From Bacteroidota bacterium (GTDB taxonomy: Bacteria > Bacteroidota > Bacteroidia > Flavobacteriales_E > Vicingaceae): DNA of 64,000 nucleotides. The notes under the pieces were generated by a model. That model was given only the letters and a program-made list of their open reading frames with translations, was not told the DNA's origin and searched no databases. Numbering within the stretch: the stretch's first letter is position 1; each line of letters starts with the position of its first letter. Of this stretch, positions 28,201 to 37,599 are shown one piece after another. The position numbers were made by a program, and so were the translations under genes. The stretch covers positions 62,001-126,000 of the forward strand of contig JABFGJ010000005.1 of assembly GCA_013112545.1 (NCBI GenBank), written 5' to 3'.

Positions 28201-31200
28201 TCTAAGTTGATGGATGCTTCCATTATAAAAATCTGAATTGTTAACTGCATTTTTACCTATATAAGTTTTACCTCCACTTTGGTAGCTGGCGAAAAAATTA
28301 TTATTGGTACTCGTTTGGCTAGAAGCGCTTGTTCGGTCGGTAATTTCTAAAGAAAGATTTTCCTTATCAAAAATAACGGAATAATGATGCCAATTAGCAA
28401 GATCAATTATACTAAAAGTTGATTCATAAGAATGTGAACCTACTTGAATCTCTATTTTATTGGCTGCATTGAAAGAAATATTAAAAGTATTATTGGCGTT
28501 TATTCCCTGCGAAATAATTGTTTGCTTAGTTCCTAGCGTATTTCTTTTTGCCCAAAATTCAATGGTAAAACTACCTGAAGCAAAATCAAATCCATTGGCA
28601 ATTTCCATAAAAGAATTAGTGCCATTAAATGCCACAGCTTTATCGTGCCTTAATTCCTGTCCGTTAACCACTCCGGTAAATTGGAAGTTATCTGGTGTTA
28701 GCGAACCAGCCTCAATGTTTTCATTAAATTGAATTGAAATATCATCATTAGGATCCAATACACCATCCGCCGGAGTTGGAGAACCAAACGGATGTGGGTT
28801 TAATCGGTCTGCAATTCCACCGATAATTGGTGAAAACTCTTGAGCATTTGGATTGCCAGGAATTTTACAGGTGGAAACAGCTCTTAATTGATAAGGCTGA
28901 TCAATCAATTGATTCATTTCAAAATCGTATTGGATATATGCCTTATCTCTTGGTATTAACTTTGGAGAAGGATGTGGTGGCGTTAAACCTACGTAGCTAT
29001 TTGAATCTAAAAACCATTCATCTGGCAAAGTAATCCACGAAGCTTGAGCAGATGGCTTGTATTGTAGTTGTAGTTTTTCAAATCCTCCATGATTCACATC
29101 GTAACCATCTATTAAAATTGGCAATTGGTTATCATATGAGTTATTTACCACAAACTGATCTAGTGGAGAAGATATTTCCACATCTGTACAAGAAGGTAAA
29201 AAGTTCACAGATATATATACGGTATCTGCAATGTCATCATTATTTCCGGTGCTAAACGAATATTGACATTGAGAGTGTAGGACTATTCCTATGCTATCAT
29301 ACTTAATGTGGTTAGGCCCCTTTTTAATTACTAAAGTTTTATTAAGCGAACTTTGTGGATTTGTGAAAGCAAAGCTTCTGTTCGGATTAATTCCATCTAT
29401 CGTTAATATTGCCCCATTAGGGTTTGTGTTTTCTAAAACCCTTAAATCATATACATTTCCGTAGTTGGCATCATTGGAGAGCGTTAAAGTAATGTTTGCT
29501 TCTCCATCGGCAGGTATATTATAAACCACAGGCGGTGTGGCTGAAATTTTTGGATTCTCGGTTGACACAGTAGCCTGATCAATAATTTGACCAGGGCGAT
29601 AATATTTGGTCACACTTTCACCTTGAACAGGACAAGAAGAAACACCGCCTCTGACTCTAAAAATTGGACTAAAACCATCCTTTGAAGTATAAACATCTGT
29701 GGTAATTTTATCATCAGAATCAGTATCATCAATAGTATAGCTGAAAGTTGTTGAAGTGGACTTGGTAGTATTCCCTCCTGTATTGTGTGAATACCCAATG
29801 TTTGCGGACTGCTCAACTTCTACACCATTTCCTCCTATTTCAGCTCCGATTGTTAAAATTAATTGTTCTGCCAAGTTGAAGTTGACTGCAAAACCTTCTG
29901 AAACATCCCTAGAAGTGGTGTTAGAGTAAGTAGCTGCCGCTCCTCCGCCGATAGAAATATTTCCTGTTTTATTCAAATTACTAACTTGAATTTTTTCTTT
30001 CTCATTTCTTGCTAATGCATCTTCCCAAATTTTGATTTGTTGGTTCAATACCCAAACACTATCAACACCTAAAGTAACTTTTACTGTTTTTGTCAACAGA
30101 TTAAAAGGTCCGTAATTTACTGTTCTATTAACAGTAGTGTAGCCTGAAAAGCTATAACTCACTCCTGAAGAATCTTGGGTTGTTCTTGCATCAGGATTAG
30201 GTGTTGCAACAGTTCCTACAGAAGGGTCATTAAAAACTGGATTATCATTGCTAAAACCATAATATTGATGACTGGTTGGAAGATTAGAATTGTAACGGCT
30301 ATCGGTTTGTAATAAATTGTTTCTCAATTGTATTAAATCGGGAATTACGCTATTCTCAATTGTATTTTGAGTATATATGAATTGAGTAGAGTAAGTACCA
30401 GGAACTGCAAATAGTGTTTTTTGCGAAGCAATTTTAAATCCTTTACCGTTATAGGATAATACATTTCCAATACAATCTGTATTATCATCAGCACATAATG
30501 CCGTATCCACTAAACCAATTACTTGAGAAAGTCCAAAATCCATATTTAGGGCTTTTCCTACAAAAATATCTGCATGAGCTCCTACAAACTCTTCGTCAGC
30601 ACTAGTACTTACAGAAAAAGTATTTTCTACCACCTCAACTAATTCACCGTTGGTGCTTATATCTGTAGATATAGTAGTATTCAAATCTAAGGTATTGCTA
30701 ATTTCAGTTTCTGTCTGATAACCAAGCCCTACCGTAAATTTAGTTCCTAACTTTGTGGTGTACCCTAAATCTACTCCCACACTACCTGTATTCTCAAAGG
30801 AGCTTACTGTTGTATGGGAAGTATTTTTCTCCCAAGTTGCAGTACTATTTGAGCCAGGTGGGTCACGCAAAATCATTGTAACTACATCAGGACCTGAAGT
30901 AGCAAACGAGTTTCCAAGTGCTTTTCCGCCAAAGATTATTCCTCGGAAATAAGGTTGTGGCCCAACGGTATTTGGAGTCCACTCTACAGCGTTTCCACCA
31001 TTGGGTTTTAGAGTAATAAATAATTGTTTAGTATAGTTATAAGCAGGAAAAGGATTAGTGGCCGTTTCCGCTTGACCAGCTGTAAAACTATACTCTTGTG
31101 TTCCATTAAACTCTGAAAACCTATCATAATTAAATTCTTTTATCGGAGCAGAAGCCAACTCATTATTGATTTCAATTTTCCCATTTCCAAAAGGTACTTT

Positions 31201-34200
31201 ATCCTCAATAAATGAACTGCCTGCACCATCATAATTTTTATAAATTTCGAATGCTTCTATTTGCATCGTATAGCGTTGGTTTTCTTCAAATACAGGGAAG
31301 GGTAAATTCAATGTATCTGTTGGAATTTTGAAGTTTGCATTTTGTGACGAAAAAGTAATACTATCGGAACCAAATTTTTGATCAAAATTTTCACTTAAAA
31401 CATTAATTGAAGGAGGGGCTTGGTAGATAAAACTTTGCTGATAGTTGTAATGAGCACTATCAATTCCACTATAAGTAGTGCTTGATGTCCAAACGGTATC
31501 AATGGAAGTTTTTTCTGGATGAATTGGAGTTAAATCCATTAAAGTATTATTCTCAAAACGAACACTTTGATTAGAATCAATTCTAAAATCCGGAATTTCA
31601 AATTTCATTGGAGGCAAGTCAATGGCATACTCCCCTGTAGAAGAGTTAGTTGAAATGGTGGTATCTAAACAGCCATTTCCTTGTTGAGACTTAAAGCGAA
31701 CCTTCGCCTGACCAATGTTATTGGTACCTCTTCCTAATCCTGCTGGTAATGCAGCTTGTATTCCTCCACCCGCAACTCGTCCTACTACTCTTACCAATGT
31801 GCTGTCAATAAAAGGGTTTAAATTTTCATTTTGCTGAAAATCCCATAAACCTGTTTTAGGAAAACGTCCTTCAGAAAAAACATGACCGTCTTTTCTCACA
31901 GATATTACATGTTGGCCTATTGGTACTTGAATTTTAAACTTTCCACTATCATTAGTTTGTACAGGACTTCCTCCTTGAACTACCACTTCACCATCAACTA
32001 AAACAAATATATTTTCTACAAAACAGCTAGTATTTTTGAATTTAACTGAGCCATTAACAGTAAAAGAGGAGTTGTCAGTAAAATCAATTCCAGAAAAATT
32101 GGGGGAAACTCCACCTACAAATATGCTTTTATTGGCCGGAGAGAATGTGTGAGTTCCATAAGAAGGAGTTATAATAAAATTGTCGCCATTGCCCAAGTAC
32201 GGAACAAAGGGTATAAAGTAACTTCCATTCTTATTAGTGTAGGCTCCAGCAGTTAATTGACTGGTTGTTGGTTTATGAGAACTAAATGTTACTCCCTGAA
32301 GACGAGCATGATTCTTATTTGCATTTTGGAGGGTTTTAGAATAATCGTAAGCGGTAGAACCAAAATCCTCATCGAATCTCCAATAACCTTTTAGGTTGGC
32401 CATAGACGGATTGATGTACACATCATAGCTAGTTTGTATTTGTGCAGTAGATAGTGCTACGTTGTAATATCGTACTTCGTCAATTTGACCGTCAAAATAA
32501 TTACCCGTGCTAGATTTTCCAATCAATAATGGTTGTGTAGTTTCTGCTGCAGATTGATTGTTTGTTGTTTGTAAAATTGTTTGTCCATTAATATAAAGGT
32601 AAACTGAATCGGTTGCTATGGTAGCTCCGATAGAAATCCAATTTCCAGAAACTATTTGATTTGAAGTTGCAGTATAGGTTGCGGTGCCAACGGTCAATTT
32701 TAAATTTGTTCCATTGATAAAAAGTTCGAAGCCTGTATTGCTAGTCCTTTTAGATGCAATTACTTTATTTCCGGATATTGAATTTGGACGAATGTAGGCT
32801 AAAATAGATATTTCATTATTTTGCAAATCTTGATGGTTCGCTATTTCAGCAAAAGCAGATGTACCATTAAAATGACCGCTTTTTCCGCTTGTTCCGCTAG
32901 TAGCATCTGCTACTACTTTAACACCTTCTACTGCAGTACCTCCGTCGTAAGTTATTTGTCCATTTATAGTTCCATAAGCCAATCTAAATCCAATATCTTC
33001 CGAAGTGTTTGAATTGGTAACATTTCCTGCGCAATCCGATTCTCCCTGTATAAGATATTTATATATGGTATTTGCATTGGCGGTATTGTCTGAATAAGAT
33101 TTTAACCTTCCATCTAAATTGATTAAAGGAACGGTATCATTAGTTTTTGGATTAATTCTTAGAATATTCCAGTTGTCATTTTGTCGATTTTGAGTGTTCC
33201 ATTTTAAGTCTATCCGTTCGCCAAACTCTCCATCAGTTGCTTCAATTTTTTCGCCATTACTGAAAGTTGTGGCAACATCAGAAGGGATATATCCACTAAT
33301 GCTATTACCTGAAATTACACCTGTTGTTTTACAACTATTATACGTTTTTACCAAATAAGTGTAATTAGTGCAATTATCTGCCGTTCTATCCTGATAAGAT
33401 GTTGAGTTTGCAGCAACGTCAAACTCTACTTGTCCACTTCCAGATTGTCTCAGTACCTTAAACCCATCTTCTAAATTAGTATTGTCTGCCCAGTTTACCG
33501 TAACAGCTTTCCCGGCGGTATCAATGCTAATAGAGGCTACTATTGGCGCAGGTGGAACTCCTAAACCAACTTGAGTTTCGGTAGAAGAGGGTTGTGATCG
33601 AGCTTTTAAACTTGCATTCCCAGGACAGTCGTCTTGTGCAAACACACGGTAGTAATAAGTAGATCCTATTGCGGTTCCTGCGTCACGTATATTTCTGTCT
33701 GATCCTGATACTATTAATTCAACTACATTAGCCGTAAATGTGGAGTTTGTAGCTCGTTGAACCACAAAATTACTTGGGTTAGTAGCTTGGCTCCAGTTCC
33801 AATTAACTTCAATCTGACCATCGCAAGTAGCTTGATCCAAATAAAGGCCAGTAGCTTGTCCTGGCGGACCATATTTTCTTCCGGTTACTCGAACTGTACC
33901 ACCCCAAGCTTGCCTAACAATACCATTGTTAGTCCAATGCATATAAGTTTGAACGTCAAATGTTAAATTATTTCCTGCTGGACCTTCGTAAAAGCTTGCT
34001 GAATTATATGGGCTATTTATATGTGATGCTGTTGAAGTACCAACAACTCTGCGTATTTGCACTCTAGAGCTTGAAAACCCGTTTACATTTGTACCGTCTT
34101 GCCATGATAAGTCCACCCTATCGCAATAAGAATCCATAGTAGCAGAAACACTTCTTGGAGCATCTATGGAATTATTCAAGGTGTATTCAAAATCTTGATC

Positions 34201-34617
34201 TTTACAACCCCCACCACAAAAAAATGATTGTCTCTCGCACCACCTACCAGCAAATCTTACTTGTACTGTCTGCATGAAAAAACTTCCAGGTAAGGTTGTA
34301 AAGTTCGCACTACCACCATTTGAATGAGTAGAGTGCGTAATGGTATGATACGGGGTAGAAGCGTTACCATCGTCGGGCCCGTAAATCTGAATCCAAGTTC
34401 CACTAGTACCTAAGCGATACCAAACTCTTTCTGTATCCATTTCATCGGGACAAGTAGAATTTGATGCGTAGTTTTTCCAAGTTACTGTCATTGATCCATA
34501 ATTATAATCGACACCAACGGATACATCACCGCTACCATAACCTGAAGGGTCTGCACGCAACCAAGTAAAAGAAAAAAGAAAAGTGAATAATAAAAGAAAT
34601 CGGATAATAGTTTTCAT
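25237..34617 (-). CDS. Giant LamG/FN3 surface protein (3126 aa), T9SS type A
   Basis: A 3126-residue protein. A signal peptide (FLLLFTFLFSFTWLRA) is followed by FN3-like domains (~150-540). A carboxypeptidase-regulatory-like strand set with NGQITYDGGTAVEGVKVVAD (~550) comes next. LamG domain 1 (~585-755) contains DGQIDEVRYYNVALSTAQI. A large central region follows, with a conserved ILRDPPGSNSTATWEK (~1245) and an unrecognised alternating Ser/Thr beta-rich part (~1270-1640). LamG domains 2 and 3 lie at ~1990-2175 and ~2200-2395, and a shared ~110-residue module (~2606-2713) matches the head of the 1716-aa protein. Two GWNWVSFPL/GWNRIGFIS repeats (~2720-2890) precede the type A tail (~3040-3126, LSCYPNPFSQFVTIVV). 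It is paralogous to the 3149-aa protein along its whole length. A membrane HTH regulator gene lies directly upstream on the same strand, 105 bp away. Confidence 0.9.
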   Translation of the reverse strand: MKTIIRFLLLFTFLFSFTWLRADPSGYGSGDVSVGVDYNYGSMTVTWKNYASNSTCPDEMDTERVWYRLGTSGTWIQIYGPDDGNASTPYHTITHSTHSNGGSANFTTLPGSFFMQTVQVRFAGRWCERQSFFCGGGCKDQDFEYTLNNSIDAPRSVSATMDSYCDRVDLSWQDGTNVNGFSSSRVQIRRVVGTSTASHINSPYNSASFYEGPAGNNLTFDVQTYMHWTNNGIVRQAWGGTVRVTGRKYGPPGQATGLYLDQATCDGQIEVNWNWSQATNPSNFVVQRATNSTFTANVVELIVSGSDRNIRDAGTAIGSTYYYRVFAQDDCPGNASLKARSQPSSTETQVGLGVPPAPIVASISIDTAGKAVTVNWADNTNLEDGFKVLRQSGSGQVEFDVAANSTSYQDRTADNCTNYTYLVKTYNSCKTTGVISGNSISGYIPSDVATTFSNGEKIEATDGEFGERIDLKWNTQNRQNDNWNILRINPKTNDTVPLINLDGRLKSYSDNTANANTIYKYLIQGESDCAGNVTNSNTSEDIGFRLAYGTINGQITYDGGTAVEGVKVVADATSGTSGKSGHFNGTSAFAEIANHQDLQNNEISILAYIRPNSISGNKVIASKRTSNTGFELFINGTNLKLTVGTATYTATSNQIVSGNWISIGATIATDSVYLYINGQTILQTTNNQSAAETTQPLLIGKSSTGNYFDGQIDEVRYYNVALSTAQIQTSYDVYINPSMANLKGYWRFDEDFGSTAYDYSKTLQNANKNHARLQGVTFSSHKPTTSQLTAGAYTNKNGSYFIPFVPYLGNGDNFIITPSYGTHTFSPANKSIFVGGVSPNFSGIDFTDNSSFTVNGSVKFKNTSCFVENIFVLVDGEVVVQGGSPVQTNDSGKFKIQVPIGQHVISVRKDGHVFSEGRFPKTGLWDFQQNENLNPFIDSTLVRVVGRVAGGGIQAALPAGLGRGTNNIGQAKVRFKSQQGNGCLDTTISTNSSTGEYAIDLPPMKFEIPDFRIDSNQSVRFENNTLMDLTPIHPEKTSIDTVWTSSTTYSGIDSAHYNYQQSFIYQAPPSINVLSENFDQKFGSDSITFSSQNANFKIPTDTLNLPFPVFEENQRYTMQIEAFEIYKNYDGAGSSFIEDKVPFGNGKIEINNELASAPIKEFNYDRFSEFNGTQEYSFTAGQAETATNPFPAYNYTKQLFITLKPNGGNAVEWTPNTVGPQPYFRGIIFGGKALGNSFATSGPDVVTMILRDPPGSNSTATWEKNTSHTTVSSFENTGSVGVDLGYTTKLGTKFTVGLGYQTETEISNTLDLNTTISTDISTNGELVEVVENTFSVSTSADEEFVGAHADIFVGKALNMDFGLSQVIGLVDTALCADDNTDCIGNVLSYNGKGFKIASQKTLFAVPGTYSTQFIYTQNTIENSVIPDLIQLRNNLLQTDSRYNSNLPTSHQYYGFSNDNPVFNDPSVGTVATPNPDARTTQDSSGVSYSFSGYTTVNRTVNYGPFNLLTKTVKVTLGVDSVWVLNQQIKIWEDALARNEKEKIQVSNLNKTGNISIGGGAAATYSNTTSRDVSEGFAVNFNLAEQLILTIGAEIGGNGVEVEQSANIGYSHNTGGNTTKSTSTTFSYTIDDTDSDDKITTDVYTSKDGFSPIFRVRGGVSSCPVQGESVTKYYRPGQIIDQATVSTENPKISATPPVVYNIPADGEANITLTLSNDANYGNVYDLRVLENTNPNGAILTIDGINPNRSFAFTNPQSSLNKTLVIKKGPNHIKYDSIGIVLHSQCQYSFSTGNNDDIADTVYISVNFLPSCTDVEISSPLDQFVVNNSYDNQLPILIDGYDVNHGGFEKLQLQYKPSAQASWITLPDEWFLDSNSYVGLTPPHPSPKLIPRDKAYIQYDFEMNQLIDQPYQLRAVSTCKIPGNPNAQEFSPIIGGIADRLNPHPFGSPTPADGVLDPNDDISIQFNENIEAGSLTPDNFQFTGVVNGQELRHDKAVAFNGTNSFMEIANGFDFASGSFTIEFWAKRNTLGTKQTIISQGINANNTFNISFNAANKIEIQVGSHSYESTFSIIDLANWHHYSVIFDKENLSLEITDRTSASSQTSTNNNFFASYQSGGKTYIGKNAVNNSDFYNGSIHQLRIWNKPLSNSTISSHMSKNLHGREAGLIGYWPMDEGKGDLAQDNAKSRNAILNAEWEINPKSSSAAFDGIDDLLVVDTAGGISINSEMDMTIELWFRTTGGQVQSLLSNGSGLFATNDVNQNGWNIEMSADNSIHIQHDSISFEVVSQDFADGAWHHFALVLNRLSNLTAYIDGVEQNSLNASELNGFGGEKLAIGARYLQNGTVVSYDQFFNGNIDEVRIWNSARLRENLEFDMFNRLKGDEFGLLAYYPFELFINQLGVPTLTPSFRNSSYSSVSNTTNLNRTLDLTAANGASISTLSPAIALQRPVKNIAFSWSVNGDKIVITPNEAPANIENVTLNISVKNVKDLHGNTMQSPKSWIAFINKNQVVWQDAEKNLLKQFGDTMTFTAKIVNSGGEVKNYTISNLPAWLTASSTTGTIQPQSVKTIVFTVNSGIIIGKYAEDIILRTDFGFNEKLFVNLKVEKQSPDFSFNRNLYSKSMSIVGQIAINGNVSVNAEDKLVAYINNEIRGVANLRYVPSLDKYIAFLDVYSNTMDSINFKVWNATEGQLHENVSPNVYFVENNLVGSLLNPQLFDAVNNLAMPIVLNQGWNWVSFPLTDTKMRSFPTFLHKLNFNDGDLVKTIGNNTFAQYGGTAFGWTGSLTRDGLNNHQSYLIYISNQDTLDYKGLAIDPDTLPINVASGWNRIGFISTKNIEINSALANYNATDGDLIKSQQAFAVYLSSLGWIGSLTTLEPTEGYLLKAASSTTFVYPRKGLFRLKENALQEKLVDVLPSNFTLNPNNFEASTNAIIKINTCEELLNDSTWSLVAFKGAEVRGYSKSTIKVNEDVGSEYFITIYGEGNETYNFEMINSLTEEKIQVIGQVSFEKNQLQGNINNPLKFEINKPIDCDQFIKNEVIDSELRLSCYPNPFSQFVTIVVPKEISENGVLEIIDQTGRVLIEQNVGSKNKIFLNGAQLQYFVDGVYQVKFTDGETVKSEKLVRIRGKR

Positions 34618-34654
34618 AGAAACAAAATTTTTTCAAAAAAAATCATTTCTTCTA

Positions 34655-34673
34655 GAAGTAAAAATTTTACTTC
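34655..34673. promoter_or_regulatory. Short perfect palindrome upstream of the 3126-aa gene
   Basis: GAAGTAAAA-A-TTTTACTTC, a 9-bp inverted repeat around one base, 38-56 bases before the ATG at 34617. It is AT-rich and could be an operator or chance. Confidence 0.3.
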
Positions 34674-34684
34674 AAAAAACTATC

Positions 34685-34712
34685 TTAACATCATCTTAAC
34701 CCTTTAGTTAAC
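34685..34712 (-). promoter_or_regulatory. Three GTTAA half-sites spaced 11-12 bp, candidate operator
   Basis: GTTAA occurs on the minus strand at 34712-34708, 34700-34696 and 34689-34685, spacings of 12 and 11 bp. The last two are part of an exact GTTAAGAT repeat. Placing sites one helical turn apart puts them on one DNA face. They lie between the stop of the HTH regulator gene and the start of the 3126-aa gene, 68-95 bases before its ATG. Confidence 0.35.
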
Positions 34713-34722
34713 TTGCTATAAA

Positions 34723-37599
34723 TCAAAGGCTATCTAAATAGTGTTGAAAATCTTCATCTCTAGGTATTCTCATTTTTTTACGCAACTTGCTTCGAGCAAC
34801 ATCCACAGAAGCCGGAGTATTGTTTAAAAATTCTGCAATTTGTTTAGAGGAAAAACCAAGTTTTATAAGGGAAGCTAAACGTACTTGTCCTTTGGTTAAT
34901 TCAGGAAATTTAGTTCTAAGCTTAACCAAAAACTCATTATCTACTTGTTCGAAACGTTCTTTAAATTCTTTCCAATCGTTTTTTTGGTTTAAGCCTAATT
35001 TTATTTCTCTTTCAATATTTGTAAAATCTTGCTCATTTTTAGCCTTATTTAAGTCTGTTTTTATTTCTCGAAGTAGATTATTTTTTTCAATTAACTCTAA
35101 TGTATATGAAGTTAATTCCTTTCTACGTTGAGTAACCTCTTTACTTAATCCTCCAATTTTTTGCTCTGCTATGATAATCTTTTGCTCATTTATGGTTTTT
35201 TGCAAAGCCCTATTTTGGGTTCTATGAATTATCCAAATACCCACAATAAAAAAAACCACTAAAAATAATAATTGAATCCACCGTATTTCGTACCAATGAG
35301 CGGGAATAATCACTAACAATTTTGCAACTGCATTACTAACAACACCTTCGTTTGATCTTGCACGAACTTGCATAGAATAGCTTCCCGGTGCTAATCTTGT
35401 GTATTTAGTTTTTCTACTAAAACCATTTGAAATCCAATCCGAATCATAACCTTCCAATTTATACTCAAATTGAATCAATTCTGGAGAATTAAAATAAGGT
35501 GCTGTGAAAACTACTTCCAAATCTCGTACACCAATTGGCAGATTAATAGAATCTTGTGGAAAGTTAATTTGTGAATCTGAAAATACAATATTTTCAATCA
35601 CCACATCATTAATTTGTTGAGATCTATTGCTGCTTTTACTGTTAAACACTGAAATTCCTTTTGCCGTGGGATAAAGCAAATAATCTTTAATTTTTACACT
35701 TGATGATTGAAACCCTCCATTTGTCTCTGAATCGCCCATACCATGAGATTGATCAAAAACTTTACAATCGACTTTGATTCGTTCTCCTTTAATAAATTCA
35801 ATCAGTTCTTTACGTTTCGATTTGAAGACTCCTCTATTGCAACTAAACCATAAGTAGCCATAATCATCTTCATTTATAGTAGAAATTAAATTATCAAATA
35901 GACCATTTCTTACATTAACAGTTTTAAATTTCGATTCACCATTCAATCTCACTGAAATACCCTTTCCATAGGTTCCAGCCCATAGATTATTCTCGCCATC
36001 AAGATACAAACATCTAAGGTGGTTATAAGCTAAACCATTGTCGGCTGTTATAAACTCAACACCTTTATCTTTTAAAATTCCTATTCCTTGCCCTTGAGTT
36101 GCAAAATATATAGTTGAGCCATCTAATGAAGGAACAAATTGGGTTATTCTAGATTGTTTTACATTTTCTGGGATTAAATTTGACCATTGCTGATTTTTAA
36201 ATTCAAAAATTCCTCCTCTATTATTTCCTACCAACAATCGATTTTCTGCTTTGTCAAAATACATAGCCAAAACAACATGGTTAGTGGCACCCCAATCCTT
36301 AATCCATTTAAATACAGGGTCTCTCTCGTGCTGATTGATATGAAAAATTCCATATCCAAAAGTTCCATACCAAACATTTCCAAGCGTATCTGAAGCTATA
36401 GACCAAACACCTTCCCCGATGCCTTTCTCATCAGATGGAATTTTAATCCAATTACCATTTTCATAACTCAGTTTAAAAATTCCATCCTTATAGGTTCCAA
36501 TCCATAAATTGTTCTGATAATCTTTGTGAACTGCTAAAATAGTTTTATCATTAAAAAATTCATCATTTTCATTTAGTGTAGCTACTTCATTTTTTTTAAC
36601 TTTTGCCAAACCACCTCCGTTTAACCCAATCCACAGGTTATTTGATTTATCTTTGAAAATGGCCGTCACATCACCTTTAGGTAGGCCGTTCTTCTCTGTC
36701 CAAAGGACAGTGTCACTTTTCGAATAATGAAGTACTCCTTTCTGCCGTAAACCGCAATAAAAATTATTTTTACCATCTGCTAATAGTTGCTTTGAAGATA
36801 ATGATTGGCCAAAGCCTAGTTGCTTCTTTATTGTTAGATTATCTTGATTAATTTTAAAAACACCTCTTTTGTCTGCAAAGAAAAGTTCTTCACCATTCAT
36901 TGATAGAGCTCTTCCGTGACTTTCACCCATGCTATTTTCCACAAGTTCTAATTTTCCATTAAATTCCTTTAATCGGAAGACTCCTTTAGATGTGGCTAAC
37001 CAAATAAAACCTTTTTTATCTACAATGGCTTGCTCTAAGAGAATAGAATTTTCAAAAAAACCTCTTTCCTCATATTTAACTTCTCCTTCTTCAAATAATA
37101 CTAAACCTCTATCGTGAATTAATGCTCCAATTACCCCATTATTCAATTGAAAAATGCTACTTATACCGTTGCCAGGAAGGCCGTTTTTGGTTGAGTAATG
37201 TTCTATTTTAGTTCCTTGTAACCTAAATATTCCATTATTCTCTGTTCCTACCCAAAGACTTTTGTCTTTGGCCTCAAACAATGCTATTACTCGTTCATAT
37301 GCTAACTCCGGTTGTGCAATTCTTTCAAAATGGAGTCCGTCAAATCTACATAACCCACCAAAAGTTCCAATCCACAAAAACCCATTATGAGATTGAATAA
37401 TAGAATTTACAGAATTTTGCGGAAGACCGTTTTTTGTTGTCCAATTTTGAATCTGACTAGTTGGCTGATAAAGTTTAGATAGCAAAGCCGCATTTTGTCC
37501 AAAGCATGCCACTGTAATTAAAAAGAAAATATGGATAGAAAAAAACTTCCAACTTAGTTTTTGTAATAGATATAAAAATCTTATATTTTTATAGGTCAT
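34723..37599 (-). CDS. Membrane-anchored beta-propeller (Reg_prop)/Y_Y_Y/LuxR-type HTH regulator
   Basis: I take the ATG at 37599 (MTYKN, 958 aa) as start; a TTG at 37647 would add 16 residues before the signal sequence. After FFSIHIFFLITVACFGQ come two-component-regulator propeller repeats (GLPQNSVNSIIQSHNGFLWIG, NLWIGTYKDGIFKLS-type) filling ~45-650. A Y_Y_Y domain follows (FEYKLEGYDSDWISNG, LAPGSYSMQVRARSNEGVVS), then one membrane helix (WIQLLFLVVFFIVGIWII). A coiled coil leads to a C-terminal HTH: LTKGQVRLASLIKLGFSSK with VDVARSKLRKKMRI. There is no kinase or receiver domain, so the periplasmic sensor would act directly on a DNA-binding domain in the cytoplasm. Its position 105 bp upstream of the 3126-aa gene, same strand, makes that gene the likely target. 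Confidence 0.88.
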   Translation of the reverse strand: MTYKNIRFLYLLQKLSWKFFSIHIFFLITVACFGQNAALLSKLYQPTSQIQNWTTKNGLPQNSVNSIIQSHNGFLWIGTFGGLCRFDGLHFERIAQPELAYERVIALFEAKDKSLWVGTENNGIFRLQGTKIEHYSTKNGLPGNGISSIFQLNNGVIGALIHDRGLVLFEEGEVKYEERGFFENSILLEQAIVDKKGFIWLATSKGVFRLKEFNGKLELVENSMGESHGRALSMNGEELFFADKRGVFKINQDNLTIKKQLGFGQSLSSKQLLADGKNNFYCGLRQKGVLHYSKSDTVLWTEKNGLPKGDVTAIFKDKSNNLWIGLNGGGLAKVKKNEVATLNENDEFFNDKTILAVHKDYQNNLWIGTYKDGIFKLSYENGNWIKIPSDEKGIGEGVWSIASDTLGNVWYGTFGYGIFHINQHERDPVFKWIKDWGATNHVVLAMYFDKAENRLLVGNNRGGIFEFKNQQWSNLIPENVKQSRITQFVPSLDGSTIYFATQGQGIGILKDKGVEFITADNGLAYNHLRCLYLDGENNLWAGTYGKGISVRLNGESKFKTVNVRNGLFDNLISTINEDDYGYLWFSCNRGVFKSKRKELIEFIKGERIKVDCKVFDQSHGMGDSETNGGFQSSSVKIKDYLLYPTAKGISVFNSKSSNRSQQINDVVIENIVFSDSQINFPQDSINLPIGVRDLEVVFTAPYFNSPELIQFEYKLEGYDSDWISNGFSRKTKYTRLAPGSYSMQVRARSNEGVVSNAVAKLLVIIPAHWYEIRWIQLLFLVVFFIVGIWIIHRTQNRALQKTINEQKIIIAEQKIGGLSKEVTQRRKELTSYTLELIEKNNLLREIKTDLNKAKNEQDFTNIEREIKLGLNQKNDWKEFKERFEQVDNEFLVKLRTKFPELTKGQVRLASLIKLGFSSKQIAEFLNNTPASVDVARSKLRKKMRIPRDEDFQHYLDSL

